Made by a program: the position numbers and the translations under genes. A model generated the notes under the pieces. That model ran no database searches, had not been told where the DNA came from, and saw only the letters and a program-made list of their open reading frames with translations. A DNA stretch of 64,000 bases, taken from NCBI GenBank assembly GCA_945860205.1, contig CAMARK010000003.1, forward strand, positions 1 through 64,000, written 5' to 3'. Below are positions 7,456 through 16,831 of this stretch, one piece after another. The DNA is from Reyranella massiliensis 521 (GTDB lineage: Bacteria > Pseudomonadota > Alphaproteobacteria > Reyranellales > Reyranellaceae). Position 1 is the first letter of the stretch; the number at the start of each line of letters is the position of its first letter.

Positions 7456-8163
7456 ATGACCCACGACCTCTACCGCCGGCCCGCATCGGGCCAGCATCCA
7501 CCCCACCGCGCCGACGCCTACAAGTCGACGGTCGGCCGCTCGCCGCGCCTGCCGGCGATCGTGTTGCCGCAGACCCTGTCGGAGATCACCGGCCCACTGT
7601 TGGTCGAGGAGCGGCTCGGCGCGCAGGAGAACGACCTCACGCGCCAGCGCATGGGCCCGCCGCTCGGCGAGCGCATCATCGTCCATGGTCGTGTGCTCGA
7701 CGAGGATGGCAAGGCCGTGCCCAATGCATTGGTCGAGATCTGGCAGTGCAATGCCGCCGGCCGTTATCACCATCCCGGCGACCAGCACGATGCGCCGCTC
7801 GACCCCAACTTCTACGGCGGCGGCCGGGCACGCGCCGATGCCGACGGCAGCTACAAGTTCATCACCGTGAAGCCCGGCGCCTATCCGTGGGGCAACCACA
7901 AGAACGCCTGGCGGCCGGCGCACATCCACTTCTCGCTCTTCGGCCCGGCCTTCGTCACGCGCCTGATCACCCAGATGTATTTCCCCAACGACCCGGTGCT
8001 GGCCTACGACCCGATCTACAATTCAGTTCCCGAGGGCGCGCGACAGCGCCTGCAGGCGGCCTTCGACATGGAGGCCACGCAGCCGGAATGGGCGCTGGCC
8101 TACAAGTTCGACATCGTGCTGCGCGGCCGCAACGCGACACCGATGGATGATAAACATGGCTGA
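7456..8163 (+). CDS. pcaH: Protocatechuate 3,4-dioxygenase beta subunit
   Basis: A 235-residue intradiol dioxygenase subunit. All four non-haem Fe(III) ligands are present with the spacing of the Pseudomonas enzyme: Tyr104 (GRYHHP), Tyr143 (GAYPWG), His156 and His158 (RPAHIHFS). It cleaves protocatechuate between its two hydroxyls to 3-carboxy-cis,cis-muconate, the entry step of the beta-ketoadipate pathway. The gene overlaps pcaG by 8 bp. No other pca gene (pcaB, C, D, I, J, Q) is next to it, so the rest of the pathway must lie elsewhere. Confidence 0.95.
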   Translation: MTHDLYRRPASGQHPPHRADAYKSTVGRSPRLPAIVLPQTLSEITGPLLVEERLGAQENDLTRQRMGPPLGERIIVHGRVLDEDGKAVPNALVEIWQCNAAGRYHHPGDQHDAPLDPNFYGGGRARADADGSYKFITVKPGAYPWGNHKNAWRPAHIHFSLFGPAFVTRLITQMYFPNDPVLAYDPIYNSVPEGARQRLQAAFDMEATQPEWALAYKFDIVLRGRNATPMDDKHG

Positions 8164-8734
8164 TGGCCTGACACCCTCGCAGACGATCGGCCCGTTCTAT
8201 TGGGGCACCGTGGTCAGCGCCTATCGCGCCGATCTCGCGCCGCTGGGCGTGGCGGGCGAGCGCATCGAGGTCGTGCTCAGCTTGCACGACGTCGACGGCA
8301 AGGTGATTCCCGACGGGCTGCTCGAGATCTGGCAGGCCAACAGTCACGGCCGCTACAAGCATCCCGAGGACCGCCGCAACCTGCCGCTCGACGCGGGCTT
8401 CGACGGCTTCGGCCGCGCCTCGACCGACGCTAGGGGCGTCGCGCGCTTCGGCACCGTCCGGCCCGGCCGCGTGCCGTGGCCGCATGGTGGAGCGCAGAGG
8501 GGCGGCCTGCAGGCGCCGCACCTCAACATCTCCGTCTTCGCGCGCGGCGTCCTCAACCGGCTGGCGACCCGGCTCTATTTCGACGGCGATCCGGCACTGG
8601 CCGAAGATCCGGTGCTGAAACTGGTCGAGCCTGCGCGGCGCGGCACGTTGCTGGCCAAGCGCGAAAAGCAGGGCGTATGGCGCCTGCCGATCCATATCGG
8701 CGGTGCCCAGGAGACCGTCTTCTTCGACAGCTGA
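8156..8734 (+). CDS. pcaG: Protocatechuate 3,4-dioxygenase alpha subunit
   Basis: A 192-residue subunit (195 if the ATG at 8147 is used), starting inside the end of pcaH. It has the intradiol dioxygenase fold (LTPSQTIGPFYWG at the N-terminus, LLEIWQANSHGRYKHP) but lacks the iron His pair at the beta-subunit position (QAPHLNISVF instead of HIH), as expected for the non-metal alpha chain. It forms the heteromeric enzyme with PcaH. The usual length is about 195-200 residues, so it is complete. It is convergent with greB, with a gap of only 8 bp. Confidence 0.93.
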   Translation: MADGLTPSQTIGPFYWGTVVSAYRADLAPLGVAGERIEVVLSLHDVDGKVIPDGLLEIWQANSHGRYKHPEDRRNLPLDAGFDGFGRASTDARGVARFGTVRPGRVPWPHGGAQRGGLQAPHLNISVFARGVLNRLATRLYFDGDPALAEDPVLKLVEPARRGTLLAKREKQGVWRLPIHIGGAQETVFFDS

Positions 8735-8742
8735 TCGCGCTG

Positions 8743-9294
8743 TCAGATGTAGCTGACCTTCACGATCTCGATCTCTTCCTCGCCGGCTGGCGTGCGCAGC
8801 CTGACGACGTCGCCCTCTTGTGCGCGCAACAGGGCGCGGGCGATGGGCGAGATCCAGCTCACATGGCCCTTGGCGAGATCGACCTCGTCGACGCCGACGA
8901 TCTTGACCGTGCGCTCCTTGTCCTCGGCATTGGCCGTAGTCACGGTGGCACCGAAGAAGACCTGGTCGGTCTTGGCTCTCCTCGCCGGATCGACCACCTC
9001 GGCATTGGCCAGCCGCTTGCTGAGGTATCGGACGCGGCGGTCGATCTCGCGCAGGCGCTTCTTGCCGTAGATATAGTCACCGTTCTCCGAGCGGTCGCCG
9101 TTGCCCGCCGCCCAGGTCACGACCTTCACCACCTCGGGCCGCTCCTTGCGCATGAGCGAGTTCAGCTCGTCCCGCATCCGGGCGAAGCCCTCGGGGGTCA
9201 TGTAGTTCTTGGCGGTCGCCGGCAATCCACCCATGTCCTCAGGGAGGTCGTCCTCGTCGTCGCCGTCGCTTTCCTTGGTGAAGGCCTTGCTCAT
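8743..9294 (-). CDS. greB: Transcription elongation factor GreB
   Basis: 183 residues from the ATG at 9294, with AAGGAT 5 bp upstream. After an acidic leader of about 30 residues (DGDDEDDLPED) comes a typical GreB body: MTPEGFARMRDEL, RPEVVKVVTWAA, GDRSENGDYIYGKKRLRE and IDRRVRYLSKRL, then the C-terminal FKBP-like domain with SPIARALL and TPAGEEEIEI. It stimulates RNA cleavage in backtracked RNA polymerase. ERPEV..V.WAA and RRVRYL favour GreB over GreA. The N-terminal acidic extension of about 30 residues is longer than in the E. coli protein. It is divergent from ureD over 30 bp. Confidence 0.88.
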   Translation of the reverse strand: MSKAFTKESDGDDEDDLPEDMGGLPATAKNYMTPEGFARMRDELNSLMRKERPEVVKVVTWAAGNGDRSENGDYIYGKKRLREIDRRVRYLSKRLANAEVVDPARRAKTDQVFFGATVTTANAEDKERTVKIVGVDEVDLAKGHVSWISPIARALLRAQEGDVVRLRTPAGEEEIEIVKVSYI

Positions 9295-9324
9295 TTCGAT
9301 CCTTAATCTATCAAGCTGGGGCCG

Positions 9325-10140
9325 ATGACAACCAGCCAGCCCCGTATGCAACGTTCCTCCGGCGAAAGCCGCCTGGCGTTTGCCGTGCGCGATGGCCAGA
9401 CGCGGCTGGCCGATCTCTATCAACGCGATCCCTGCCGGGTTTTGTTTCCCGATCCCGAGCCGGGCGAACCGCCGCAGGCCGTGCTGGTGACGACCTCCGG
9501 CGGCGTGGCCGGCGGCGATCGTCTCCGCATGGAGGTCGCGGCCGGTCCGGGCGCCCATGCCGTAGTGGCGACGCAGGCGGCGGAAAAGATCTATCGCGCC
9601 GCGCCCGGCAGCGATCCTTGCCGGATCGACGTGGCGATCAACGTCGGGGCGGACGCCGTTCTCGACTGGCTGCCGCAGGAGACCATCGTCTTCCAGGGTG
9701 CACGTCTGGTGCGCCGCACCGTGGCCGAGGTGGCGCCGGGGGCGGCGCTGCTCGGCTGCGAGATGGTGGTCCTGGGGCGCGGCGCGTCGGGCGAGCGCTT
9801 CGCTTCGGGCCTGCTGCTCGACTCCTGGTCGGTCCGCCGTGCCGGCCGGCTCGCCTGGACCGACACGCTGCGCGTCGAGGGCGAGACGCCCGAGGGGGCG
9901 GGCTTCGGATCGGCCAATGCGCTCGCCACGATCATCGGCGTCTGGGACGATCCGCAGGCTTTTTTCGAGAAGGCCCGTCCGCTCCTCGAGGTCGAGGGCA
10001 AGATTCGGGCGGGCGTCACGGTCGTGAACGGCGTGATGGTGGCGCGGCTGCTGGGCGAGGCGACACAGGTGCGCGAAGCCGGCATCCGCTTTCTGAGCGG
10101 CCTGCGCGGTCAAAAGATGCCGCGCGTTTGGCATGTTTGA
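9325..10140 (+). CDS. ureD: Urease accessory protein UreD
   Basis: 271 residues, first gene of the urease operon. Family landmarks are VTTSGGVAGGDRL, the AAEKIYRA region, DWLPQETIVFQGA, and the C-terminal LRGQKMPRVWHV. UreD (UreH) binds apo-urease and, with UreF and UreG, delivers nickel to the active site; the internal tunnel of UreD is proposed to conduct Ni. Length is normal. The 30-bp gap to the divergent greB leaves little room for separate promoters. A 51-bp gap separates it from ureA. Confidence 0.95.
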   Translation: MTTSQPRMQRSSGESRLAFAVRDGQTRLADLYQRDPCRVLFPDPEPGEPPQAVLVTTSGGVAGGDRLRMEVAAGPGAHAVVATQAAEKIYRAAPGSDPCRIDVAINVGADAVLDWLPQETIVFQGARLVRRTVAEVAPGAALLGCEMVVLGRGASGERFASGLLLDSWSVRRAGRLAWTDTLRVEGETPEGAGFGSANALATIIGVWDDPQAFFEKARPLLEVEGKIRAGVTVVNGVMVARLLGEATQVREAGIRFLSGLRGQKMPRVWHV

Positions 10141-10191
10141 TGCAGCTCTCGGCGGGCTATAGTCGAAGCTGAGAGCAGGGGAACTCGGCCA

Positions 10192-10494
10192 ATGAATCTG
10201 ACGCCTCGGGAAAAGGACAAGCTGCTGGTCGCCATGGCCGCCGTCGTGGCGCGCCGGCGTCTCGAGCGCGGCGTGAAGCTCAACCATCCCGAGGCCGTGG
10301 CTCTGATTTCGGACTTCGTCGTCGAGGGCGCGCGCGACGGCCGCTCGGTCGCCGACCTGATGCACGAGGGCGCCAGCGTGATTCGCCGCGAACAGGTGAT
10401 GGAGGGCGTGGCCGAGATGATCCACGACATCCAGGTCGAGGCGACCTTTCCCGACGGCACCAAGCTCGTCACCGTCCACGATCCGATCCGTTGA
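10192..10494 (+). CDS. ureA: Urease subunit gamma
   Basis: A 100-residue gamma subunit with standard landmarks: [12 protein letters not shown] at the N-terminus, [15 protein letters not shown] and the C-terminal [14 protein letters not shown]. It contributes to the structural trimer of urease and carries no active-site residues. It starts at ATG preceded by a purine-rich agcagggg about 10 bp upstream. It is followed after 12 bp by a gene in which the beta and alpha subunits are fused, so gamma is the only separately encoded structural subunit. Confidence 0.96.
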   Translation: MNLTPREKDKLLVAMAAVVARRRLERGVKLNHPEAVALISDFVVEGARDGRSVADLMHEGASVIRREQVMEGVAEMIHDIQVEATFPDGTKLVTVHDPIR

Positions 10495-10506
10495 GGAGCA
10501 CGGGCC

Positions 10507-12552
<2,046 letters not shown>

Positions 12553-12553
12553 C

Positions 12554-13042
12554 ATGAAACGCGCTCTCGACGTCGTCCGCGCCGGCCATTGGCCGATGCA
12601 GGATCGCACCGACACCGTCACTTTGCTGTTCGACGACCGCTATCGCCGCCGCCTGCGCATGCTGGGCGACGGCGGGCTCGACTTCCTGCTCGATCTCGCT
12701 GAGCCCGTGGTGCTGCGCGGTGGCGACGGGCTCCGGCTGGAAGAGGGCGGCTTCGTCGAGGTGAAGGCGGCGGACGAAAATCTGATCGAGATCCGTGGCC
12801 GCGATGCGGCGGCCTTCGCGCGGCTTACGTGGCATCTCGGCAACCGCCACCTGCCGACGCAGATCGATGCCGACCGCATCCTGATCCGCGACGATCATGT
12901 GATCGTCGACATGCTGAAGGGGCTGGGCGCCGAGGTCCGCGCCGTGCGCGAGCCGTTCGATCCCGAAGGCGGCGCCTACGGCCAGCACAATCATGACCTC
13001 GGCCATCCGCATGGCCATGTCCACGATAAGCGCCATGGCTGA
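12554..13042 (+). CDS. ureE: Urease accessory protein UreE (nickel metallochaperone)
   Basis: 162 residues, starting 1 bp after the urease stop codon. The N-terminal peptide-binding-like domain is followed by the metal domain with the conserved His in WHLGNRHLPTQI (about residue 99), equivalent to the dimer-interface Ni site. A His-rich C-terminal tail (GQHNHDLGHPHGHVHD) can store extra nickel. It hands Ni(II) to UreG. It overlaps the ureF start by 8 bp. Confidence 0.94.
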   Translation: MKRALDVVRAGHWPMQDRTDTVTLLFDDRYRRRLRMLGDGGLDFLLDLAEPVVLRGGDGLRLEEGGFVEVKAADENLIEIRGRDAAAFARLTWHLGNRHLPTQIDADRILIRDDHVIVDMLKGLGAEVRAVREPFDPEGGAYGQHNHDLGHPHGHVHDKRHG

Positions 13043-13727
13043 GGCCGGTCCTGATCCGCTCTACCGGCTGCTCGCCTGGCTGTCACCGGCCTATCCGGTC
13101 GGCGCCTTCAGCTATAGTCATGGCGTCGAGACGGCGGTGGAAGAAGGGTTCATCAAGGATCGCGCCTCGCTGGTCGCCTGGCTGGAAAGCGTGCTGGAGC
13201 GCGGCACCGGCCTGGTCGACGGGGCGCTGTTTGCCGCGGCGTGGCGCGCCGTCGACGGCGCCGATTGGCCGGCCTTCGACGCGATCGCGGAGCGCGCGGC
13301 GGCGTGGCGGGGCACTTCCGAGATGGCGCTGGAGTCGCGCCAGCAGGGCGGTTCGTTCCTGTCCATCACGCGCGCGGCCTGGCCGCATCCCGATCTCGAC
13401 ACTGGCCACGAGCGGACAGGCGGAGAACTCGCGTTGCCGGTGGCCGTGGCGCTGGCGGCCGCGGCGCACGGCATTGCGCTCGAGTCCGCGCTCGCGGGTT
13501 ACCTGCATGGCTTTGCCGCCAACCTGATCTCGGCGGCGGTGCGGATCGTGCCGCTGGGGCAAACCGACGGCCAACGCGCGTTGGCGGCGCTGGAGCCTGC
13601 CGTGCGGCGAACCGCCGAAGCGGCGTTGGCCGCGGCGTCGCTCGACGAGGTCGGCACGGCGACGCCGTTGCTCGACTGGTGCTCGCTGCGCCACGAAACG
13701 CAATACACGCGGCTGTTCCGCTCATGA
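13035..13727 (+). CDS. ureF: Urease accessory protein UreF
   Basis: 230 residues from the ATG at 13035 that overlaps the ureE stop; an upstream in-frame ATG at 13017 or 12993 would extend it inside the His-rich ureE tail and is less likely. Landmarks: LLAWLSPAYPVGAFSYSHG, VEEGFIKDRASL, GTSEMALESRQQGGSF and the C-terminal [14 protein letters not shown]. UreF is the all-helical bridge between UreD and UreG that gates GTP hydrolysis during nickel insertion. It overlaps the next gene by 4 bp (ATGA). Confidence 0.94.
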   Translation: MAEAGPDPLYRLLAWLSPAYPVGAFSYSHGVETAVEEGFIKDRASLVAWLESVLERGTGLVDGALFAAAWRAVDGADWPAFDAIAERAAAWRGTSEMALESRQQGGSFLSITRAAWPHPDLDTGHERTGGELALPVAVALAAAAHGIALESALAGYLHGFAANLISAAVRIVPLGQTDGQRALAALEPAVRRTAEAALAAASLDEVGTATPLLDWCSLRHETQYTRLFRS

Positions 13728-14152
13728 ACACCGTGCTGGCCCTCTTGTTGTTCCTGGGCGTCGGTGCCATCGCCGTCGTCCACGCCTTGTGGGGCCTCGG
13801 CAGCACCTGGCCCGAAGCCAACCAGGAGGCGTTGGCGAGGGGCGTCGTGGGCGATGGCCGCAAGCGCATGCCGCCACCGTGGCAGTGCTTCGCCGTCGCG
13901 GTCCTGCTGGCGCTGGTGGCGCTGTGGCCCTGGTACGTGCTGGGACGGAGTTCGGAGTCGGCCGTGCTGACCGGCACTTTCGCCATTGCCGGCGCTTTCG
14001 TCGCCCGCGGCTGGGCAGGTTATAGCCCGCGCTGGCGAAGCCACTTCTATGACGAGCCGTTTGCCAGGCGCGACAAGCGGTACTATTCGCCCTACAGCCT
14101 GTTGCTCGGCGTGAGCTATCTCGCGCTGCTGGCCGGAGAAATGGAACAATGA
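13724..14152 (+). CDS. DUF3995-type membrane protein inside the urease operon
   Basis: 142 residues with an ATGA overlap with ureF and another ATGA overlap with ureG, so it is translationally embedded between two nickel-insertion genes. Four hydrophobic segments are visible: [53 protein letters not shown] and [13 protein letters not shown]. The N-terminal [11 protein letters not shown] pattern resembles DUF3995 proteins. Its function is unknown. Its position suggests an accessory role in urease or nickel handling, or merely co-transcription. ureF and ureG are normally directly adjacent, so this insertion is notable. Confidence 0.75.
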   Translation: MNTVLALLLFLGVGAIAVVHALWGLGSTWPEANQEALARGVVGDGRKRMPPPWQCFAVAVLLALVALWPWYVLGRSSESAVLTGTFAIAGAFVARGWAGYSPRWRSHFYDEPFARRDKRYYSPYSLLLGVSYLALLAGEMEQ

Positions 14153-14766
14153 GTGCGCGTGGTCCCCTGAGAGTGGGCGTCGGCGGTCCGGTCGGGTCGG
14201 GCAAGACGGCGCTGGTCGAGCGCCTGTGCAAGAGGATGCGCGACACCTACGATATCGCCGTCGTCACCAACGACATCTACACCAAGGAAGACGCCGAGTT
14301 CCTGACGCGCGCCGGGGCACTGGCACCGGACCGGATCGTCGGCGTCGAGACCGGCGGCTGTCCGCACACGGCGATCCGCGAGGACGCCTCGATCAACCTC
14401 GCGGCCGTCTCGGACATCGTGCGCAAGTGGCCGAACCTCGAGATTGTCTTCGTCGAATCGGGCGGCGACAATCTCGCCGCCACCTTCTCGCCCGAGCTGG
14501 CCGATCTCACCATCTACGTGATCGACGTCGCGGCCGGCGAGAAGATCCCGCGCAAGGGCGGGCCCGGGATCACGCGGTCGGACCTGCTGGTGATCAACAA
14601 GATCGACCTGGCGCCGCTGGTCGGCGCCAATCTCGATGTGATGGACCGCGACGCGCGCAAGATGCGCGGCGCCAGGCCCTTCATCTTTTCAAACCTGAAA
14701 GAGAACAACGGCGTGGCCGAGGTTGCCGCCTTCATCGTGCGCCAGGGTGGCCTGCCGGCGCGTTGA
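14149..14766 (+). CDS. ureG: Urease accessory GTPase UreG
   Basis: 205 residues, a SIMIBI-class GTPase. P-loop [11 protein letters not shown] (residues 12-22), metal-site CPH ([13 protein letters not shown]), [15 protein letters not shown] and guanine-specificity motif NKID ([12 protein letters not shown]) are all present. GTP-dependent dimerisation carries Ni(II) from UreE to the UreD-UreF-urease complex. Length is typical. Its ATG overlaps the end of the DUF3995 gene by 4 bp, and the next gene (hupE/ureJ type) follows after 31 bp. Confidence 0.96.
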   Translation: MSARGPLRVGVGGPVGSGKTALVERLCKRMRDTYDIAVVTNDIYTKEDAEFLTRAGALAPDRIVGVETGGCPHTAIREDASINLAAVSDIVRKWPNLEIVFVESGGDNLAATFSPELADLTIYVIDVAAGEKIPRKGGPGITRSDLLVINKIDLAPLVGANLDVMDRDARKMRGARPFIFSNLKENNGVAEVAAFIVRQGGLPAR

Positions 14767-14797
14767 TGTGAAAGAATGGAACAAAGAGGAGTAATCG

Positions 14798-15367
14798 ATG
14801 ATCCGGACGATCTGCCTGACGGCGCTGTTGCTTACCCTTGGCGGGCCTGCCTCCGCCCATCCCGAGCACGAGGCGTCGGGCTTCCTCCATCCCTTCACCG
14901 GGATCGATCATCTGCTGGCCATGGTCGCCGTCGGGATCTGGGCGGCTTTTCTGGCGGTGCGGAAGCGCGCGACGGCGCTGCTCGTGCCGGCCACCTTCCT
15001 CGCCATGATGGCCGTGGGAGCAGCTGCTGTATTTGCAGGCATAAAATTGCCTCTGGTGGAGGCAATCATTCTGGGTTCGGTTTTCGTCTTCGGCGGTCTC
15101 AGCTTGAATGAGGTGCGCCTGCCGGCAGCGGCGGCCATGTCGGTGGCCGGCCTGTTCGCCTTCTTCCATGGCTATGCCCACGCCCTCGAAGCGCCCGAAG
15201 CCGGCGCCGGGGCCTACATTTGGGGGTTCCTGGCCGCGACCACCCTCTTGCAAGCAGTCGGGCTGGGCCTCGGCTGGGCGGCGCTCCGCGTCCTCGGCGA
15301 TCTGGGATTGCGCGCCCTGGGCGGCGCCGTTCTCGCCGGCGGCGCCTTCGTCCTGATCGCGCAGTAG
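14798..15367 (+). CDS. ureJ: HupE/UreJ family membrane protein (putative nickel permease)
   Basis: 189 residues. An N-terminal signal-like segment ends at PASAHPEHE; the family motif FLHPFTGIDHLLAMVAVG contains His/Asp residues proposed to bind nickel. Five further hydrophobic helices follow, with a second His-containing helix (GLFAFFHGYAHAL). HupE/UreJ proteins are linked to nickel supply in hydrogenase and urease operons, and the location directly after ureG makes the urease role the better reading. It ends 90 bp before urtA. Confidence 0.9.
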   Translation: MIRTICLTALLLTLGGPASAHPEHEASGFLHPFTGIDHLLAMVAVGIWAAFLAVRKRATALLVPATFLAMMAVGAAAVFAGIKLPLVEAIILGSVFVFGGLSLNEVRLPAAAAMSVAGLFAFFHGYAHALEAPEAGAGAYIWGFLAATTLLQAVGLGLGWAALRVLGDLGLRALGGAVLAGGAFVLIAQ

Positions 15368-15393
15368 AAGTTTTCCCGGGACCGCCGGCGAGT

Positions 15394-15410
15394 TTGGCAC
15401 GGCTTTCGCT
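15394..15410 (+). promoter_or_regulatory. Candidate sigma-54 (-24/-12) promoter for urtABCDE
   Basis: The sequence TTGGCACGGCTTTCGCT has the invariant GG (15396-15397) and GC (15408-15409) separated by exactly 10 bp, and TTGGCACG matches the consensus -24 element fully. The predicted start near 15421 leaves a 37-nt leader before urtA, which has Shine-Dalgarno aaggagag. RpoN/NtrC control of urea transport is well known, so nitrogen limitation is the expected inducer. No NtrC site was identified by eye; it would lie within the end of ureJ. Confidence 0.65.
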
Positions 15411-15457
15411 CTCTATGTTCACGGGCGGGGATCCGTCGCGAAAACAAGGAGAGCGGG

Positions 15458-16747
15458 ATGAATTTGGGTTCGATGATGCGGACGGGTCTCGTTGCCGCCG
15501 GCCTCCTGGCCGGCGCAACGGGTAGCGCGTTCGCCCAAGGGGCACCGATCAAGGTCGGTATTCTGCATTCGCTGTCGGGCACGATGGCGATCAGCGAGAC
15601 GACCCTCAAGGATGTCATGCTGATGCTGATCGAGGAGCAGAACAAGAAGGGCGGCGTTCTGGGCCGCAAGCTCGAAGCCGTCGTCGTCGATCCGGCGTCG
15701 AACTGGCCGCTGTTCGCCGAGAAGGCGCGCGAGCTGCTGCAGAAGGACAAGGTCGCCGCGGTGTTCGGCTGCTGGACCTCGGTCAGCCGCAAGTCGGTTC
15801 TGCCGGTGTTCGAGGAGCTGAACGGCATCCTCTTCTACCCGGTGCAGTACGAAGGCGAAGAGAGCTCGCGCAACGTGTTCTACACCGGCGCCGCTCCGAA
15901 CCAGCAGGCGATCCCGGCCGTGGATTACCTGATGGCCAACGAGAAGGTGCAGCGTTGGGTTCTGGCCGGCACGGATTACGTCTATCCGCGCACGACCAAC
16001 AAGATCCTCGAGGCCTATCTCAAGCTGAAGGGCGTCAAGCAGGAAGACATCCTGATCAACTACACACCATTCGGTCATTCCGACTGGCAGTCGATCGTCG
16101 CCGACATCAAGAAGTTCGGCTCGGCCGGCAAGAAGACCGCCGTCGTGTCGACCATCAACGGCGACGCCAACGTTCCGTTCTACAAGGAACTCGGCAACCA
16201 GGGCATCAAGGCCAAGGACATCCCGGTCGTGGCCTTCTCGGTCGGCGAAGAAGAACTCGCCGGCATCGACACCAAGCCGCTGATCGGCCATCTCGCCGCC
16301 TGGAACTACTTCCAATCGGTGAAGAACCCGACCAACGAGGCCTTCATCAAGACCTGGCAGACCTTCACCAAGAATCCGAAGCGGGTGACGAACGATCCCA
16401 TGGAAGCCCACGTGATCGGCTTCGCCATGTGGATCGAGGCGGTGAAGAAGGCCGGCACGACCGATCCCGACGCCGTCATCGACGCCATGATCGGCATTGC
16501 GGTGCCGAACCTGACGGGTGGCCTGTCGGCGATGATGCCGAACCATCACATCACCAAGCCGGTGCTGATCGGCGAGATCCAGGGCAACGGTCAGTTCGAC
16601 GTCGTGTCGGCGACCCCTCTGGTCATTGGCGACGAGTGGTCGGACTACCTGCCCGACTCCAAGGACCTGATCGCCGATTGGCGCAAGCCCATGAACTGCG
16701 GCAACTTCAATGTTGTCACGGGCAAGTGCGGCGGCAAGGGCAAGTAG
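15458..16747 (+). CDS. urtA: Urea ABC transporter substrate-binding protein
   Basis: 429 residues. The N-terminal signal peptide (LLAGATGSAFA, cleavage about residue 26) is followed by a type-1 periplasmic binding fold: IKVGILHSLSGTMAISE, FGCWTSVSRKSVLPVFEE, LFYPVQYEGEE and GTDYVYPRTTNKI, and the C-terminal NCGNFNVVTGKCGG-like Cys pair. These are landmarks of UrtA/FmdD-type binding proteins. It captures urea (or short amides) in the periplasm. It is the first gene of urtABCDE, next to the urease genes. A strong intercistronic hairpin follows at 16782-16803. Confidence 0.95.
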   Translation: MNLGSMMRTGLVAAGLLAGATGSAFAQGAPIKVGILHSLSGTMAISETTLKDVMLMLIEEQNKKGGVLGRKLEAVVVDPASNWPLFAEKARELLQKDKVAAVFGCWTSVSRKSVLPVFEELNGILFYPVQYEGEESSRNVFYTGAAPNQQAIPAVDYLMANEKVQRWVLAGTDYVYPRTTNKILEAYLKLKGVKQEDILINYTPFGHSDWQSIVADIKKFGSAGKKTAVVSTINGDANVPFYKELGNQGIKAKDIPVVAFSVGEEELAGIDTKPLIGHLAAWNYFQSVKNPTNEAFIKTWQTFTKNPKRVTNDPMEAHVIGFAMWIEAVKKAGTTDPDAVIDAMIGIAVPNLTGGLSAMMPNHHITKPVLIGEIQGNGQFDVVSATPLVIGDEWSDYLPDSKDLIADWRKPMNCGNFNVVTGKCGGKGK

Positions 16748-16781
16748 GACCCGAAGCCTAGAAACAACCCACTCACAGGGC

Positions 16782-16803
16782 GGGGCGACTTTCGAGTCGC
16801 CCC
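16782..16803 (+). promoter_or_regulatory. UUCG-tetraloop intercistronic hairpin between urtA and urtB
   Basis: A perfect 9-bp stem GGGGCGACT / AGTCGCCCC closes a TTCG tetraloop, 34 bp after the urtA stop and 28 bp before urtB. It has no T-tract, so it is not a classic intrinsic terminator. Such hairpins protect the 3' end of binding-protein mRNA or cause partial termination, giving more binding protein than permease. The effect here is an inference. Confidence 0.7.
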
Positions 16804-16831
16804 GTTCCCATCTCCGGGCTAACTCTAGACC

